The notes beneath the pieces are model-generated. The model ran no database searches. It was not told the origin of the DNA and saw only the letters and a list, made by a program, of their open reading frames with translations. DNA of 50,210 nt, taken from positions 1 through 50,210 of the forward strand of contig CALUTD010000016.1 in assembly GCA_944323625.1 (NCBI GenBank), given 5' to 3'. The translations under genes and the position numbers were made by a program. This DNA comes from Candidatus Gastranaerophilales bacterium. GTDB taxonomy: Bacteria > Cyanobacteriota > Vampirovibrionia > Gastranaerophilales > Gastranaerophilaceae. Below, in pieces: positions 32,884-42,411 of the stretch (position 1 is its first letter; each line of letters begins with the position of its first letter).

Positions 32884-32917
32884 AAAAGACCTTTCAATTA
32901 ATTGAAAGGTCTTTTTT
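32884..32917. terminator. Bidirectional terminator between prepilin-like gene and pfp
   Basis: A perfect 15-bp stem (32884-32898 with 32901-32915), loop TA, is bounded by A4/T6 runs. It serves the two converging genes. Confidence 0.9.
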
Positions 32918-32936
32918 AAAACATATTATTAAATAT

Positions 32937-34616
32937 CTATACAGCAGTTAATTTAGCTGCATTTTCAAGTTTTAATGTTTCTGTTGTTATATCACAAACA
33001 CTTGATGGTCCAAAATATTGAATTGAGCCGGGGAAAATATATTTATCTTCAAATGCCCAAACTTCTCTATTTTCTTCTAATACTTTGAAAACAGGTCCGT
33101 TTAATTCAACAAGTGCTTTTTTTATAACAGGTTTGAATTGGCCGTGGCGTTTTTCCATGTTCATCATCATAGTTAAAGGTACACCGCCTGCTACCCATTC
33201 GGATGCCGGTGCGGAAAGATTTTTAACGGATGATAAATAACCTGTCAAACCGAATTTAATCAATGCAAAAGCATTGTAGCCGAGTGAGTAACAATAATCC
33301 GCATCAAAGTTTGAAGGGAATGCACATCTTCCTTCATAACCGAAGAAATGACACTGTGCGGAAAACTTACCGTTATATTTTCCGGCTTTTTTCATTTCTG
33401 CTAATTTTGTGCTTACCATTTCAATTAACAATTTTTCAGTTTCTATTTTAGAAACTTGAACATTTCCATGAGGATCTCTGTCCATTAACAATTGTTGTTT
33501 AATTAATACCGGCAATGAATTAAATACTGCAGAATCCTGTGCATTTAATTTATTTTTTATCGTTTCGAATTTAGTATTATCATCAGCAGATTTAAACGAA
33601 GAATCAGTTTCAAGTTCGGCTAAAACATCATTTAAATTTGAAATCATTGATTTTATTTCGGGAATAAATTCAATTAATCCTTCAGGAATTAAAGCAATAC
33701 CGAAGTTTTTGCCCATGTCCGCTCTTTTTGCAACAATATTTGCAATATAGTCAACAATTTGTTTTAAAGACATTTTCTTTTCTTCAACTTCTTCCGAAAT
33801 TAAAGTAATATTAGGTTGGGTTTGAAGCGCTACTTCAAGTCCTACGTGGGTTGCACTTCTTCCCATTAATTTAATAAAATGCCAGTATTTTTTAGCGGAA
33901 TTGGCATCTCTTAAAATATTTCCGATTAATTCTGCATAAGTTTTTGTTGCAGTATCGAAACCAAAAGAAATTTCAATCTGTTCATTTTTTAAATCGCCGT
34001 CAATTGTTTTAGGGCAGCCTATAACTTGAATACCTGCATTATTTTTTACAAACCATTCCGCAAGCATTGCCGCGTTTGTATTTGAATCATCTCCGCCGAT
34101 TATTACAACACCGGTAATTCCTAAATTCTTACAAACTTGTAATGCTTTTTGGAATTGTTCTTCAGTTTCCAACTTAGTTCTGCCGCTGCCTATAATGTCA
34201 AAACCGCCTGTATTTCTGTAAGCATTAATTTTTTCGGAAGTAAATTCTATATATTCTCCGTCAATAATACCTGAAGGTCCGCCTAAAAATCCGTATAATT
34301 TATTTTCAGGATTTGCCTGTTTTAGTGCATCATATAACCCGGCAATTACATTATGTCCTCCGGGTGCCTGTCCGCCTGATAATATAACACCTATGTTTCT
34401 TTTAGGGCTTGCTTCATTTACTGATGATGTTTTAAAAGTAACAACGGGTTTACCGTATGTATTTTTAAAAAGTTCTTCAATTTGTTCGCAGTCTTTAACC
34501 GCTTTTGTTTTATTGCCTTCTGTCAGACTTAAATTATTAATACCGCCTGCTAAAGATGAAGGTAATTTCGGCTGATATTTAAGTCTTTCAATTTGAAGAG
34601 AAGAAAGTTCTTTCAT
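32937..34616 (-). CDS. pfp: Pyrophosphate-dependent 6-phosphofructokinase (long PFP type)
   Basis: A 559-residue PPi-fructose-6-phosphate 1-phosphotransferase, phosphorylating fructose-6-phosphate reversibly with pyrophosphate instead of ATP. Visible: [18 protein letters not shown], the PPi-specific [10 protein letters not shown] (Asp where ATP enzymes have Gly), CPKTIDGDL with the Lys typical of PPi enzymes, and [20 protein letters not shown]. The length matches the long plant-beta/spirochaete class. The ATG at 34616 is preferred because GGAG stands six bases upstream; an in-frame TTG at 34628 is part of that region. It fits an energy-saving fermentative glycolysis. Confidence 0.94.
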   Translation of the reverse strand: MKELSSLQIERLKYQPKLPSSLAGGINNLSLTEGNKTKAVKDCEQIEELFKNTYGKPVVTFKTSSVNEASPKRNIGVILSGGQAPGGHNVIAGLYDALKQANPENKLYGFLGGPSGIIDGEYIEFTSEKINAYRNTGGFDIIGSGRTKLETEEQFQKALQVCKNLGITGVVIIGGDDSNTNAAMLAEWFVKNNAGIQVIGCPKTIDGDLKNEQIEISFGFDTATKTYAELIGNILRDANSAKKYWHFIKLMGRSATHVGLEVALQTQPNITLISEEVEEKKMSLKQIVDYIANIVAKRADMGKNFGIALIPEGLIEFIPEIKSMISNLNDVLAELETDSSFKSADDNTKFETIKNKLNAQDSAVFNSLPVLIKQQLLMDRDPHGNVQVSKIETEKLLIEMVSTKLAEMKKAGKYNGKFSAQCHFFGYEGRCAFPSNFDADYCYSLGYNAFALIKFGLTGYLSSVKNLSAPASEWVAGGVPLTMMMNMEKRHGQFKPVIKKALVELNGPVFKVLEENREVWAFEDKYIFPGSIQYFGPSSVCDITTETLKLENAAKLTAV

Positions 34617-34738
34617 TTGATACTCCAATCTTTTTTGTACTTTTTATACAAAAAAATTGTATCATAAAAATTATTTTGGAAAAAATGTATATTTTACGTG
34701 ATTCGGTGACAAATGATAAGACAATAAAATAAGATGTC

Positions 34739-34796
34739 ATCCTGAAAAGTCTAAAAATCGAGCAATTTATTGCGTAGATTTTGACTTGTTCAGGAT
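34739..34796. repeat. Long imperfect hairpin, CCTGAA/TTCAGG type
   Basis: About 20 bp of imperfect stem with a further GCAAT-TT-ATTGC hairpin at its tip. It lies about 120 bases upstream of pfp. Confidence 0.6.
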
Positions 34797-34873
34797 CTTA
34801 CCAAAATGGAAATACAAGTATTTTGTATGGTTTAATATTTATAGCTTAATGTTATCATTCCAAGTCGGTAAGA

Positions 34874-34894
34874 ACCTGAAACAAGTTCAGGTTG
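34874..34894. repeat. Perfect 8-bp hairpin, CCTGAA/TTCAGG type
   Basis: AACCTGAA pairs with TTCAGGTT around loop ACAAG; its arms share the CCTGAA core with the hairpin at 34739-34796. Confidence 0.6.
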
Positions 34895-35096
34895 ACAACC
34901 TGGTATTACTGACTTTTGACCAATTTGCATTCTTTTTTTATGAACTGTTTAATTCTGAAAAAGGTTATCGTGTAGAACCTTCTATTCCAATTGTACCTGG
35001 TGATTATGTGAAATCACGTTCACTTTTGAAATCTTCTTGTCAGGCTCAATGTAAAAAAAGTCAGATATTGCGGCTTCATATTGTTTAGCTCTGATA

Positions 35097-36434
35097 TTAT
35101 TTTTTATATGTGTTCATAAAACCTGTATCAAAGTTTCCGGAAATAAATACTTCATCTTCAATAAGTTCCTGATAGAAAGGAAGAGTTGTCTTTACTCCCG
35201 TAATAACATATTCTTTAAGTGCTCTGTACATTCTTCTTCTTGCCTGTTCCCTATCGGGTGCCCAGCACATTAATTTACTTATTAAAGAATCATAATATGG
35301 CGGGATTTTATACCCCGAATAGACATGAGAATCAACTCTGACACCAAAGCCCCCCGGAGTTATATAGCCGTTTATTTCGCCAGGGGCGGGAAGAAAGTTT
35401 CTGTCGGGGTCTTCTGCATTTATTCTGCATTCAATGGCATGCCCGAATAATTTTATATCTTCTTGCTTATATGAAAGCGGATTACCGGCTGCTATACTTA
35501 TTTGTTCGCGTACAATATCGATATTGGAAATCATTTCGGTAATTCCATGTTCTACTTGAAGTCTAGTATTCATTTCCATAAAATAGAAATTTTTGTCTTT
35601 ATCAAGCAAAAATTCGATAGTGCCGACGCCCTCATATTTAGCGGCTTTTGCGGCTTGAACTGCTGCTTCACCGAGTTTTTTTCTTACTTCGGGACTTACA
35701 GCCGGCGAAGGAGCTTCTTCTATAAGTTTTTGATGTCTTCTTTGAATAGAACAATCTCTTTCACCTAAATGTATAACATTTCCAAAACTATCGGCTATAA
35801 TTTGTACTTCAATGTGTCTTGGATTGACGAGGTATTTTTCCATATATACATCAGGATTACCGAAGAATTTTTCCGCTTCCTGCCGGCAAAGAGTGATACT
35901 CTGTTCAAGTTCGTCTGAATTATTGGCGACTCTCATACCTTTTCCGCCGCCGCCTGCCGTTGCTTTAATAATCACGGGGTAACCGAATTTTTGTGCGGAT
36001 TTTTTTGCTTCTTCAATATCGGTTATTATTCCTGTTCCCGGAGTGATAGGAACATTTTTAGACATCATTGTCTTTCTTGCCGTTGCTTTATCCCCCATTA
36101 ACTGCATGGATTCCGGTGACGGGCCTATAAATTTAATATTGTGTTCTTTACATATTTCTGCAAAATCGGCACGTTCCGACATAAATCCGTACCCTGGGTG
36201 TATTGCATCCGCCCCTGATACTAATGCTGCAGATATTATTGCCGGTATATTCAAATAACTTTTTGAACTTTCATTCCCGCCTATACAATATGCTTCCGTT
36301 GCCAAGCTTACATGTAAAGAATCTGCATCCGCCTTGGAATAAACCGCTACCGTCGGTATTCCTATCTCTCTGCAAGCTCTGATAATTCTTACTGCAACTT
36401 CGCCCCTGTTTGCTATTAATACTTTATTAAACAT
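35097..36434 (-). CDS. accC: Biotin carboxylase subunit of acetyl-CoA carboxylase
   Basis: A 445-residue ATP-grasp biotin carboxylase. The N-terminal [17 protein letters not shown], glycine-rich loop [23 protein letters not shown] and [11 protein letters not shown] are intact. The residues following the catalytic RLQVEH read GITEM, where nearly all family members have PVTEM, so a conserved Pro is replaced by Gly. It lies 12 bases downstream of a divergent BCCP gene, and the two are surely co-transcribed. It may be the only accC of the cell or a partner of another carboxylase; no carboxyltransferase gene is nearby. Confidence 0.95.
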   Translation of the reverse strand: MFNKVLIANRGEVAVRIIRACREIGIPTVAVYSKADADSLHVSLATEAYCIGGNESSKSYLNIPAIISAALVSGADAIHPGYGFMSERADFAEICKEHNIKFIGPSPESMQLMGDKATARKTMMSKNVPITPGTGIITDIEEAKKSAQKFGYPVIIKATAGGGGKGMRVANNSDELEQSITLCRQEAEKFFGNPDVYMEKYLVNPRHIEVQIIADSFGNVIHLGERDCSIQRRHQKLIEEAPSPAVSPEVRKKLGEAAVQAAKAAKYEGVGTIEFLLDKDKNFYFMEMNTRLQVEHGITEMISNIDIVREQISIAAGNPLSYKQEDIKLFGHAIECRINAEDPDRNFLPAPGEINGYITPGGFGVRVDSHVYSGYKIPPYYDSLISKLMCWAPDREQARRRMYRALKEYVITGVKTTLPFYQELIEDEVFISGNFDTGFMNTYKK

Positions 36435-36446
36435 ATTCCCTTACCG

Positions 36447-36893
36447 CTAATCTTTTTCTATATACATAATAACCTGGCCGTATTCAACGGGTTTCCCGTC
36501 CTCAATACAAATTTCCGCAACTTTACCCGATATATCGGATGTTATTTTATTCATTAATTTTATTGTTTCTATAATACAAATAACCTGACCTTCTTTTATT
36601 TCATCTCCGACTTTAACAAACGGTGCTTCATTTGGTGAAGGCTTTGAAAAAAATAAACCAATCATCTCGGAAACTATAGGAACAAGATTTTCCTTAGGTT
36701 CTTCTTCTAATATTTTTTCTTCTTCCTCTTGAACTTTAACTACTGTTTCTTGTTTTTGTTTTATAACAGGTTTAAATCCGTTTCCCTTTATTACTAATGA
36801 ACTATCACCGTCATCAAGCATAACTTCGGTTAATTCGTTATTTTTCATTATATCTATAACTTTTTCTATAAAATCCGTTTCAAATTCTTTCAT
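36447..36893 (-). CDS. accB: Divergent biotin carboxyl carrier protein (second accB)
   Basis: A 148-residue BCCP paralogue: N-terminal helix, an acidic linker (about 50-70) and a C-terminal biotinyl domain ([24 protein letters not shown]). The biotinylation motif is ETIKLMNKI rather than EAMKLMNEI: Lys112 is kept, but the preceding Ala-Met are Thr-Ile. These are positions that biotin protein ligase normally recognises, so modification may be weak or need a special ligase. It is followed by accC after 12 bases and is divergent from priA. The other copy (7396-7854) has the standard motif. Confidence 0.9.
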   Translation of the reverse strand: MKEFETDFIEKVIDIMKNNELTEVMLDDGDSSLVIKGNGFKPVIKQKQETVVKVQEEEEKILEEEPKENLVPIVSEMIGLFFSKPSPNEAPFVKVGDEIKEGQVICIIETIKLMNKITSDISGKVAEICIEDGKPVEYGQVIMYIEKD

Positions 36894-37011
36894 ACAACCT
36901 CTTTATTAAGATTTTTTCAGGACTCTAATTATTTTAGCCTTTAAATATTACAGAGTCAAGAAATGAAAAAGTAATTATTATAAGATATTCAAATAAAAAA
37001 GAATTAAAATC

Positions 37012-37040
37012 TTGAGTAAATTGTAAGTTATTGTTAAAAT
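37012..37040 (+). promoter_or_regulatory. Promoter of priA, giving a very short or no leader
   Basis: TTGAGT (37012-37017), a 17-base spacer and TAAAAT (37035-37040). The ATG at 37050 follows nine bases later with no Shine-Dalgarno, so the leader would be only about three bases. Confidence 0.5.
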
Positions 37041-37049
37041 TCTATATGT

Positions 37050-39314
37050 ATGGAATACAGCAACAATAAATATAAATATGCCCTATGTCTTGTTGATGTG
37101 CCCGGGCTCGGAACAAAAACTTTTTCATATCTAATTCCCGATGATATTAAATCACAAATTAAAATCGGACATGCAGTTTTGGTTCCTTTTGGTGCTTCAA
37201 ATCGAAAAATAATTGGTTTTGTTTCAGGATTTTCAAATTATCTTGAAGATTCAATTCAAGCAAAGGAAATTATAAAAATAATTGATAAACGTTGTGTTTT
37301 TACACTTGAATATTTAAAACTGCTTGAATGGATTGCAAATTATTACGGCTGTGACATAAATTATGTAATTCAGGCGGCTGTTCCCATGAAATTTTTAAAA
37401 GAAAATTCTAAACAAAAAGATAAAACCGAAAAATATATAATTTTTAAAAGTAAAGAGAATGCAACTAAAAGACATTTAGAAATACTTGAAATTTTGGAAT
37501 CCAAACATGAAATGCCTTTAATTGAGTTTGAAAAAGAAGCAAAAACAACACGAGCAACAATTAACAAGCTAAAAGAAAAGGGCTTTATTGATATTACGGA
37601 CAAAAAAGTTTATCGTGACCCGTTAAATATATTTAAAAAATCAGATTTAGTATCAGAGTTAAGCAAAACTTCTTCAAGTTTCCCTCCGCTTAGCCCCGAA
37701 CAGGCAAAAGCTTTTGATATAATATCGGAAAAAATAGATAATCATCAAACAGAGCCAATTTTGCTGCATGGAGTAACGGGTTCAGGGAAAACGGAAATTT
37801 ATTTCAGGGCAATACAAAAAGTTCTTGATTCAGGTAGAAATGTTTTATTTCTTGCTCCTGAAATAGCGTTGGCTTCTCAATTAACTTTAAGACTTATAAA
37901 AAGATTTAATCCCGATGAAATTGCAATTTGGCACAGCAGCATTTCAGACGGTGAAAAATTTGATGTTTGGAATAAAATCAGAGATAATAAAATCAGAATT
38001 ATTATAGGGGCTCGCTCTTGTATTTTTGCGCCTTTAACAAATATCGGACTTGTTATAATCGACGAAGAACATGAAAATGCTTATAAACAGATATCTCCCG
38101 CTCCAAGATACGATGCAAGAGATGCGGCAAAAAAAATTTGTGAAATATACAATGCAGCATTAATCAAAGGCAGTGCAACCCCTGATATTTGTTCTTATTT
38201 TAACGCTGTTTCAACAAATAATTTAATTACTCTGAATAACAGATATAACAACTGTGATTTACCCGGGGTCAGTGTTATAGATATGAAAGAGGAATTCTAT
38301 AAAAATTCAAAAAGCATTTTTTCCAATACTTTAATAAATGAAATAAAAGCTGCGCTTGCAAATAAAAAACAGGTTCTTTTATTAATGAACAGAAGAGGGT
38401 TTTATACAAGTGTATATTGCAGAACATGTTCTAATGTAATTAAATGTCCGAATTGTGATATACCTATGATTTTTCATGCTTCGGATAATACATTAAAATG
38501 CCATTGGTGCGGAAGTGTTCAGAATGTACCTGAAATTTGTCCTTCATGCGGGTCAAATGATATTAGAATGGCGGGCATGGGAACCCAAAGAATAGAAGAT
38601 ATAGCACAAAAACTTTTTCCTGATGCAAAGATTGAAAGAATAGATTCTGATATTATGAACTCAAAAACAAAATATCTTGAGAATTTGGAAAAATTTCAAA
38701 ACGGAGATATCGATATATTAATAGGAACTCAAATGATAGCCAAAGGACTTGATAATGCTAATGTAACATTAGTGGGGGTTATTGATGCCGATATAAGCTT
38801 TGCTTTTCCCGATTATCGTTCAAGTGAAAGAGGGTTCCAGCTTCTTACTCAGGCTGCAGGACGTGCCGGCCGCGGTGATTTTGAAGGCAGAGTCATTTTT
38901 CAAACGGATAATCCCGAATTGTATGCAATAAAAAATGCTAAATCCCAAAACTATAAAGATTTTTATAATAATGAAATTACAAGACGTGAAATGTTTGATT
39001 ATCCTCCGTTTTGCCAAATTATAAAAATTGTTATTTCTTCAAATTCCGAATTACGTGCTCAAAAATGTGCTCAAAATACTGCCTCCGCTTTAATACAGTT
39101 TATTTCAAAACATAATTTAACCGAATATATAGAAGTTAATGAGGCTCAAAAGTGCATTATGTATAAACTCAACCGGGAATACAGGTTTCAAATAATAATA
39201 AAAAATAAAATGAATAAAAAAGGTCAATACATAATCTCAACTTTTATGAAAAAAACTTCTTGCGCAAATGATATTAAAATCATTTTAGATATAGATCCCG
39301 TTGATATTATTTAA
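37050..39314 (+). CDS. priA: Primosomal protein N' (replication restart helicase PriA)
   Basis: A 754-residue PriA, which recognises stalled forks and reloads the replicative helicase. The N-terminal DNA-binding region (1-200) starts with ALCLVDVPGLGTKTFSYLIP. Walker A HGVTGSGKTEIY, DEEH box IIDEEHENAYKQ, and the helicase motifs GTQMIAKGLD and TQAAGRAGR are intact. The zinc-binding insert has four Cys pairs (CRTC, CPNC, CHWC, CPSC). Length is normal. It is divergent from the accB2-accC operon. Confidence 0.97.
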   Translation: MEYSNNKYKYALCLVDVPGLGTKTFSYLIPDDIKSQIKIGHAVLVPFGASNRKIIGFVSGFSNYLEDSIQAKEIIKIIDKRCVFTLEYLKLLEWIANYYGCDINYVIQAAVPMKFLKENSKQKDKTEKYIIFKSKENATKRHLEILEILESKHEMPLIEFEKEAKTTRATINKLKEKGFIDITDKKVYRDPLNIFKKSDLVSELSKTSSSFPPLSPEQAKAFDIISEKIDNHQTEPILLHGVTGSGKTEIYFRAIQKVLDSGRNVLFLAPEIALASQLTLRLIKRFNPDEIAIWHSSISDGEKFDVWNKIRDNKIRIIIGARSCIFAPLTNIGLVIIDEEHENAYKQISPAPRYDARDAAKKICEIYNAALIKGSATPDICSYFNAVSTNNLITLNNRYNNCDLPGVSVIDMKEEFYKNSKSIFSNTLINEIKAALANKKQVLLLMNRRGFYTSVYCRTCSNVIKCPNCDIPMIFHASDNTLKCHWCGSVQNVPEICPSCGSNDIRMAGMGTQRIEDIAQKLFPDAKIERIDSDIMNSKTKYLENLEKFQNGDIDILIGTQMIAKGLDNANVTLVGVIDADISFAFPDYRSSERGFQLLTQAAGRAGRGDFEGRVIFQTDNPELYAIKNAKSQNYKDFYNNEITRREMFDYPPFCQIIKIVISSNSELRAQKCAQNTASALIQFISKHNLTEYIEVNEAQKCIMYKLNREYRFQIIIKNKMNKKGQYIISTFMKKTSCANDIKIILDIDPVDII

Positions 39315-39368
39315 AGGAAATAGGTCCGCAAAAAGAGCTGCGGCAAATGCGGGCGACACCGGATTAAG

Positions 39369-39908
39369 TTATCCGAAAAACCACATAGTAACCAATACAG
39401 CCATAACTATACCGATAAAATCGGCACATAAGCCTGTTAAAAGTGCATACCTGTATTTTTTAATTCCTACGGCACCAAAATAAACGGTTAAAACATAAAA
39501 AGTTGTTTCTGAACTGCCCATCATAATTGCTGCCAATTTTGAGGTATATGAATTAATATCATTGTTTGCAACAATATCTGAAAACACACCTATTGCAGCG
39601 CTCCCTGATAGCGACCTTACAAAAGCAAGAGGAAGAATATCAGAGGGAAGATGAAGTTTTTCCAGCATATCTGAAAATATAAAAGATAATGATTCTAAAA
39701 CTCCCGAAGCTCTTAACATTGATATTGCAACTATTATTGCCATTAAATAAGGAATAATATTTAAACTAACCTTTGCTCCATCTTTTGCACCTTCTATAAA
39801 CGTTTCATAAACAGGAATTTTTCTTATTATGGCTGTTGTTAAAATAACAAGAATAATTAAAGGTAAAGCCCAAAGTGATATTATATCCATTATTTCTTTA
39901 AACTGCAT
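39369..39908 (-). CDS. spmB: SpmB-like nucleoside-recognition (gate domain) membrane protein
   Basis: A 179-residue integral membrane protein of the spore-maturation-protein B family. Several hydrophobic helices and the Gate-domain region (VSLNIIPYLMAIIVAISMLRASGVLE, later RSLSGSAAIGVFSD) are seen. The ATG at 39908 is preferred, with AAAGGAGG five bases upstream; the longer open frame from 39941 begins inside spmA. It overlaps the spmA end by 11 bases. In Clostridia these proteins affect spore dehydration, but homologues are widespread in non-sporulating bacteria, where the transported solute is unknown. Confidence 0.9.
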   Translation of the reverse strand: MQFKEIMDIISLWALPLIILVILTTAIIRKIPVYETFIEGAKDGAKVSLNIIPYLMAIIVAISMLRASGVLESLSFIFSDMLEKLHLPSDILPLAFVRSLSGSAAIGVFSDIVANNDINSYTSKLAAIMMGSSETTFYVLTVYFGAVGIKKYRYALLTGLCADFIGIVMAVLVTMWFFG

Positions 39909-40503
39909 TTGTTTCCTCCTTTGTTTGAGGCGGGAACACACGTTTTAATAACTTTGCGATAATTATTGCACAAACAAAACTTACACTTGTTACAATCAAA
40001 GTTGGAACAATAATTTCAGTCGGATGTTCATACCCGTTTGCGGCAAGAATGGCTATAACAGTAGCGGGTATAAGCTGAAAACCGGCTGTGTTCATGGCAA
40101 GTAAAGTGCACATTGAATCAGAAGCACTGTTTTTATCAATATTCATCTTTTGCATACCCTCCATTGCCTTGATTCCTATAGGAGTCGCAGCATTAGCAAG
40201 CCCAAGAGCATTTGCCGAAAAATTCATGGCAATATCTCCTATTACGGGGCTGTTTGGCGGAATTTCAGGAAATAACAGTTTTGCTGCCGGTTTTAGTAAT
40301 TTAGAAATAAATTCAACAATCCCTGATTTTTCGGCTATTTTCATTATACCTAGCCAAAACGTCATTATACCAAGCAAAGTTAAAACAATTCTGATTGTAA
40401 GCTCACAGCCCTTAAAAACGGAATTTGCAACTTCATCTAAAGTTCCGTTCACAGCGCCGAATACTATTGAAATCAAAATTAAAAAATACCATATATAGTT
40501 CAT
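39898..40503 (-). CDS. spmA: SpmA-like nucleoside-recognition (gate domain) membrane protein
   Basis: A 201-residue membrane protein of the spore-maturation-protein A family: an N-terminal helix (YIWYFLILISIVFGAVNG), LGIMTFWLGIMKIAEKSG, the conserved IPPNSPVIGDIAMNFSANALGLANAATPIGIKAMEGMQ block, and further transmembrane segments. It is first in a two-gene operon with spmB. Nothing else here points to sporulation, so the pair probably has a general membrane transport role. Confidence 0.92.
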   Translation of the reverse strand: MNYIWYFLILISIVFGAVNGTLDEVANSVFKGCELTIRIVLTLLGIMTFWLGIMKIAEKSGIVEFISKLLKPAAKLLFPEIPPNSPVIGDIAMNFSANALGLANAATPIGIKAMEGMQKMNIDKNSASDSMCTLLAMNTAGFQLIPATVIAILAANGYEHPTEIIVPTLIVTSVSFVCAIIIAKLLKRVFPPQTKEETNAV

Positions 40504-40549
40504 AGTATCCTTATTTTATGTTATATCTTAAAAAAAATCAAAATATATA

Positions 40550-40578
40550 TTGACGAAAAAAAATAATCATTTTAAAAT
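40550..40578 (+). promoter_or_regulatory. Promoter of tRNA-Leu
   Basis: TTGACG (40550-40555), 17-base spacer, TAAAAT (40573-40578), nine bases before the mature tRNA 5' end. Confidence 0.65.
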
Positions 40579-40587
40579 TAGATTGAT

Positions 40588-40669
40588 GTCGATGTGGCGG
40601 AATTGGTATACGCGCACGTTTGAGGGGCGTGTGGAGCAATCCTTGCGGGTTCAAGTCCCGCCATCGACA
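40588..40669 (+). tRNA. tRNA-Leu (anticodon GAG)
   Basis: An 82-base class II tRNA. The acceptor stem GTCGATG (40588-40594) pairs with CATCGAC (40662-40668), followed by discriminator A. The anticodon stem CACGT/GCGTG closes the loop TTGAGGG, giving anticodon GAG. A long variable arm fits Leu, and the T arm is GCGGG-TTCAAGT-CCCGC. CCA is not encoded. Confidence 0.95.
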
Positions 40670-40678
40670 TTTAACTTT

Positions 40679-40707
40679 TAGAGCCTTCGTTATGGGGCTC
40701 TATTTTA
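40679..40707 (+). terminator. Terminator after tRNA-Leu
   Basis: TAGAGCC (40679-40685) pairs with GGCTCTA (40696-40702), followed by TTTTA, starting ten bases past the tRNA. Confidence 0.65.
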
Positions 40708-40736
40708 GTATTCAAGCGACTTTTGGCGGGTTCCAA

Positions 40737-41870
40737 CTAATCTATAAATAAAAGCACATAATCTTTAAAAAAGTATTTTTTATTTCGCATTTTTTCTTTG
40801 TTTAATTCTGCTAAAATTCCAAGTTCACAAAAATCATTTATAAGCCTATTAGCTCTAGGATAAGTTAAATTAAGCTTTTTAGCTACAAAATTTGTATCAA
40901 TAATTATGTTTGAGTATAAAATAGACAATAATTCTTTACCTATTTTTGCTCTTGCACCTATGTTCAACAGCTTTTTTTCAGAATCTTCTTTAATTCGAAT
41001 AATTTCTTTGAATTTATCAATAGACGACTGAGAAGTTATTAAAACTCCATTTAAAAAGAACTTAATCCAATGTTCCATGTCGCCATTTTCTCTAACAGAA
41101 CTTAAGGAACTATAATACAATTCTTTATTTTTAGCAAAAAAGTTTGAAATATATAATGTGGGTTTATCTAAAAAACCATTTTCTATAAGTTGTAAAGTAA
41201 TTAATAATCGTCCAATTCTGCCATTTCCATCACAGAATGGATGAATTGTTTCAAATTGGTAATGGGTTATAGCAATTTTAATTAATTCCGGCATTTCTAA
41301 ATTAGGATTATTTATAAATTTTTCTAAATCTGAAAGTAAAACAGGTAAATCATCGGGATGAGGAGGGATATATTTTGCATCCATTATGGAAGAACCTCCA
41401 ACCCAATTTTGGCTTTTTCTAACTTCTCCTGGTAATTTATTTTTACCTCTGACACCAGTTAAAAGAGTTTTATGAGTGTTGCAAATTAATCGCATACTTA
41501 TTGGTAATTTTTTTAATGCCTTAATTGCCTCATCCATTGAAAGTATATAATTCTGAATTTCATGCCAGTCATCTTTTTTTTCCGGGGCAACATCTTCTAT
41601 TGGTAATAATGCATCTTCTATCTCTGTCTGGGTTCCTTCAATCTTATTTGAATCAGTAGCTTCTTTTGTTATATGCATTTTTATAAAAAAATCTATGTCA
41701 GGAATTAACTTAGAAAAAGCATTTAATTCGCCCAATGCGCCACGAGCACTTTCTAATAATACATTTATTTTATTATCATTCCACATAAAAGTTTTATTTA
41801 CTAAAGATGGATAAAAACTTTTATATTTATATTGTTGTTTGTATGTTCCTGAATTATACTTCATTTGCAT
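40737..41870 (-). CDS. Fic/DOC-family protein (putative AMPylase) with C-terminal winged helix
   Basis: A 377-residue Fic protein that probably transfers AMP from ATP to a Ser/Thr/Tyr hydroxyl. The active-site motif is complete: IHPFCDGNGRIGR, with catalytic His210. Residues SNKIEG near 75-80 match the [S/T]xxxE[G/N] inhibitory helix, placed N-terminal, so this is a class II self-inhibited Fic. GVRGKNKLPGEVRKSQNWVGG is the usual flap region. The last ~90 residues look like a winged helix-turn-helix (LNLTYPRANRLINDFCELGIL), which may bind its own promoter. It is a single gene beside tRNA-Leu without a visible antitoxin partner, and possibly mobile. Confidence 0.93.
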   Translation of the reverse strand: MQMKYNSGTYKQQYKYKSFYPSLVNKTFMWNDNKINVLLESARGALGELNAFSKLIPDIDFFIKMHITKEATDSNKIEGTQTEIEDALLPIEDVAPEKKDDWHEIQNYILSMDEAIKALKKLPISMRLICNTHKTLLTGVRGKNKLPGEVRKSQNWVGGSSIMDAKYIPPHPDDLPVLLSDLEKFINNPNLEMPELIKIAITHYQFETIHPFCDGNGRIGRLLITLQLIENGFLDKPTLYISNFFAKNKELYYSSLSSVRENGDMEHWIKFFLNGVLITSQSSIDKFKEIIRIKEDSEKKLLNIGARAKIGKELLSILYSNIIIDTNFVAKKLNLTYPRANRLINDFCELGILAELNKEKMRNKKYFFKDYVLLFID

Positions 41871-42411
41871 CTTTAAATATTAATAAAAAATTCATTATTA
41901 ACATTTTAATATACAAAATGTTAATAAGTAAATATGTTATTAACAAAATTTAAATTTTATATTTTACACACACTCCAATTTTAATATTATTTTCATATTA
42001 CAATATTCCTGAGTAGCTTGTTTAATAATTGATATTAATTCACTATAAAATGTCTTTGCACTATAACCAAAAGGTTCCATATTCGAGAGCTTATCTACAA
42101 TTAAAAAGAGAGTAAAGCTTGTTGATACTTTCTTTTTAATTTTATATGACGAGGGCTTAAATCCGTTTCTACCGGGTTCAGTGGATTTGCGGGTGATACT
42201 AGAACATTAATTGAAGATATGCACATTAATTTTTGTCATTTATTAAGACTTTTTATTTTATCCATTGTTTGAATGTGATTACGCTATAAAAATATTTCGT
42301 GTTTAACTTCAAAAATATTAAATTTAGCACTTTGTGAAACAAATCTGTAACGGCTAGGCTGAGTGCTATTTATACCTATATAACAATGAATATAACTGTT
42401 TGAATAGAATC
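41871..42411 (-). other. 541-bp gene-free stretch with a minus-strand coding remnant
   Basis: From about 42210 to 41955 the minus strand is open for some 80 codons but has no start codon until near its end, so it looks like the 3' part of a decayed gene. The translation includes KKKVSTSFTLFLIVDKLSN, then KTFYSELISIIKQATQEYCN, ending in LKLECV. I do not recognise the family. Elsewhere the stretch is AT-rich; CGGGTTCA at 42173-42180 echoes the T arm of the tRNA-Leu gene but is too short to be called an attachment site. Confidence 0.3.

Larger units (their letters stand above)
34617..35096. other. 480-bp gene-free stretch with hairpin repeats and a possible coding remnant
   Basis: Holds a long imperfect hairpin (34739-34796; outer arms ATCCTGAA/TTCAGGAT, inner GCAAT-TT-ATTGC) and a second hairpin AACCTGAA-ACAAG-TTCAGGTT (34874-34894). 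These resemble the widespread bacterial 'CCTGAA..TTCAGG' intergenic repeat style. At 35096-34980 on the minus strand there is an open stretch without a start codon, reading IRAKQYEAAISDFFYIEPDK and 18 more residues to TAG, which may be the decayed end of a lost gene. The + strand open frame 34786-35088 spans the hairpins and is judged spurious. Confidence 0.5.

Noticed and set aside
34786-35088. 100-residue + strand open frame
   Set aside because: It spans hairpin repeats and has no Shine-Dalgarno or recognisable domain; the opposite strand looks more coding-like in part.
42173-42180. Attachment-site duplicate of the tRNA-Leu 3' end
   Set aside because: Only eight contiguous bases (CGGGTTCA) match, which is within chance for a T-arm-like word.
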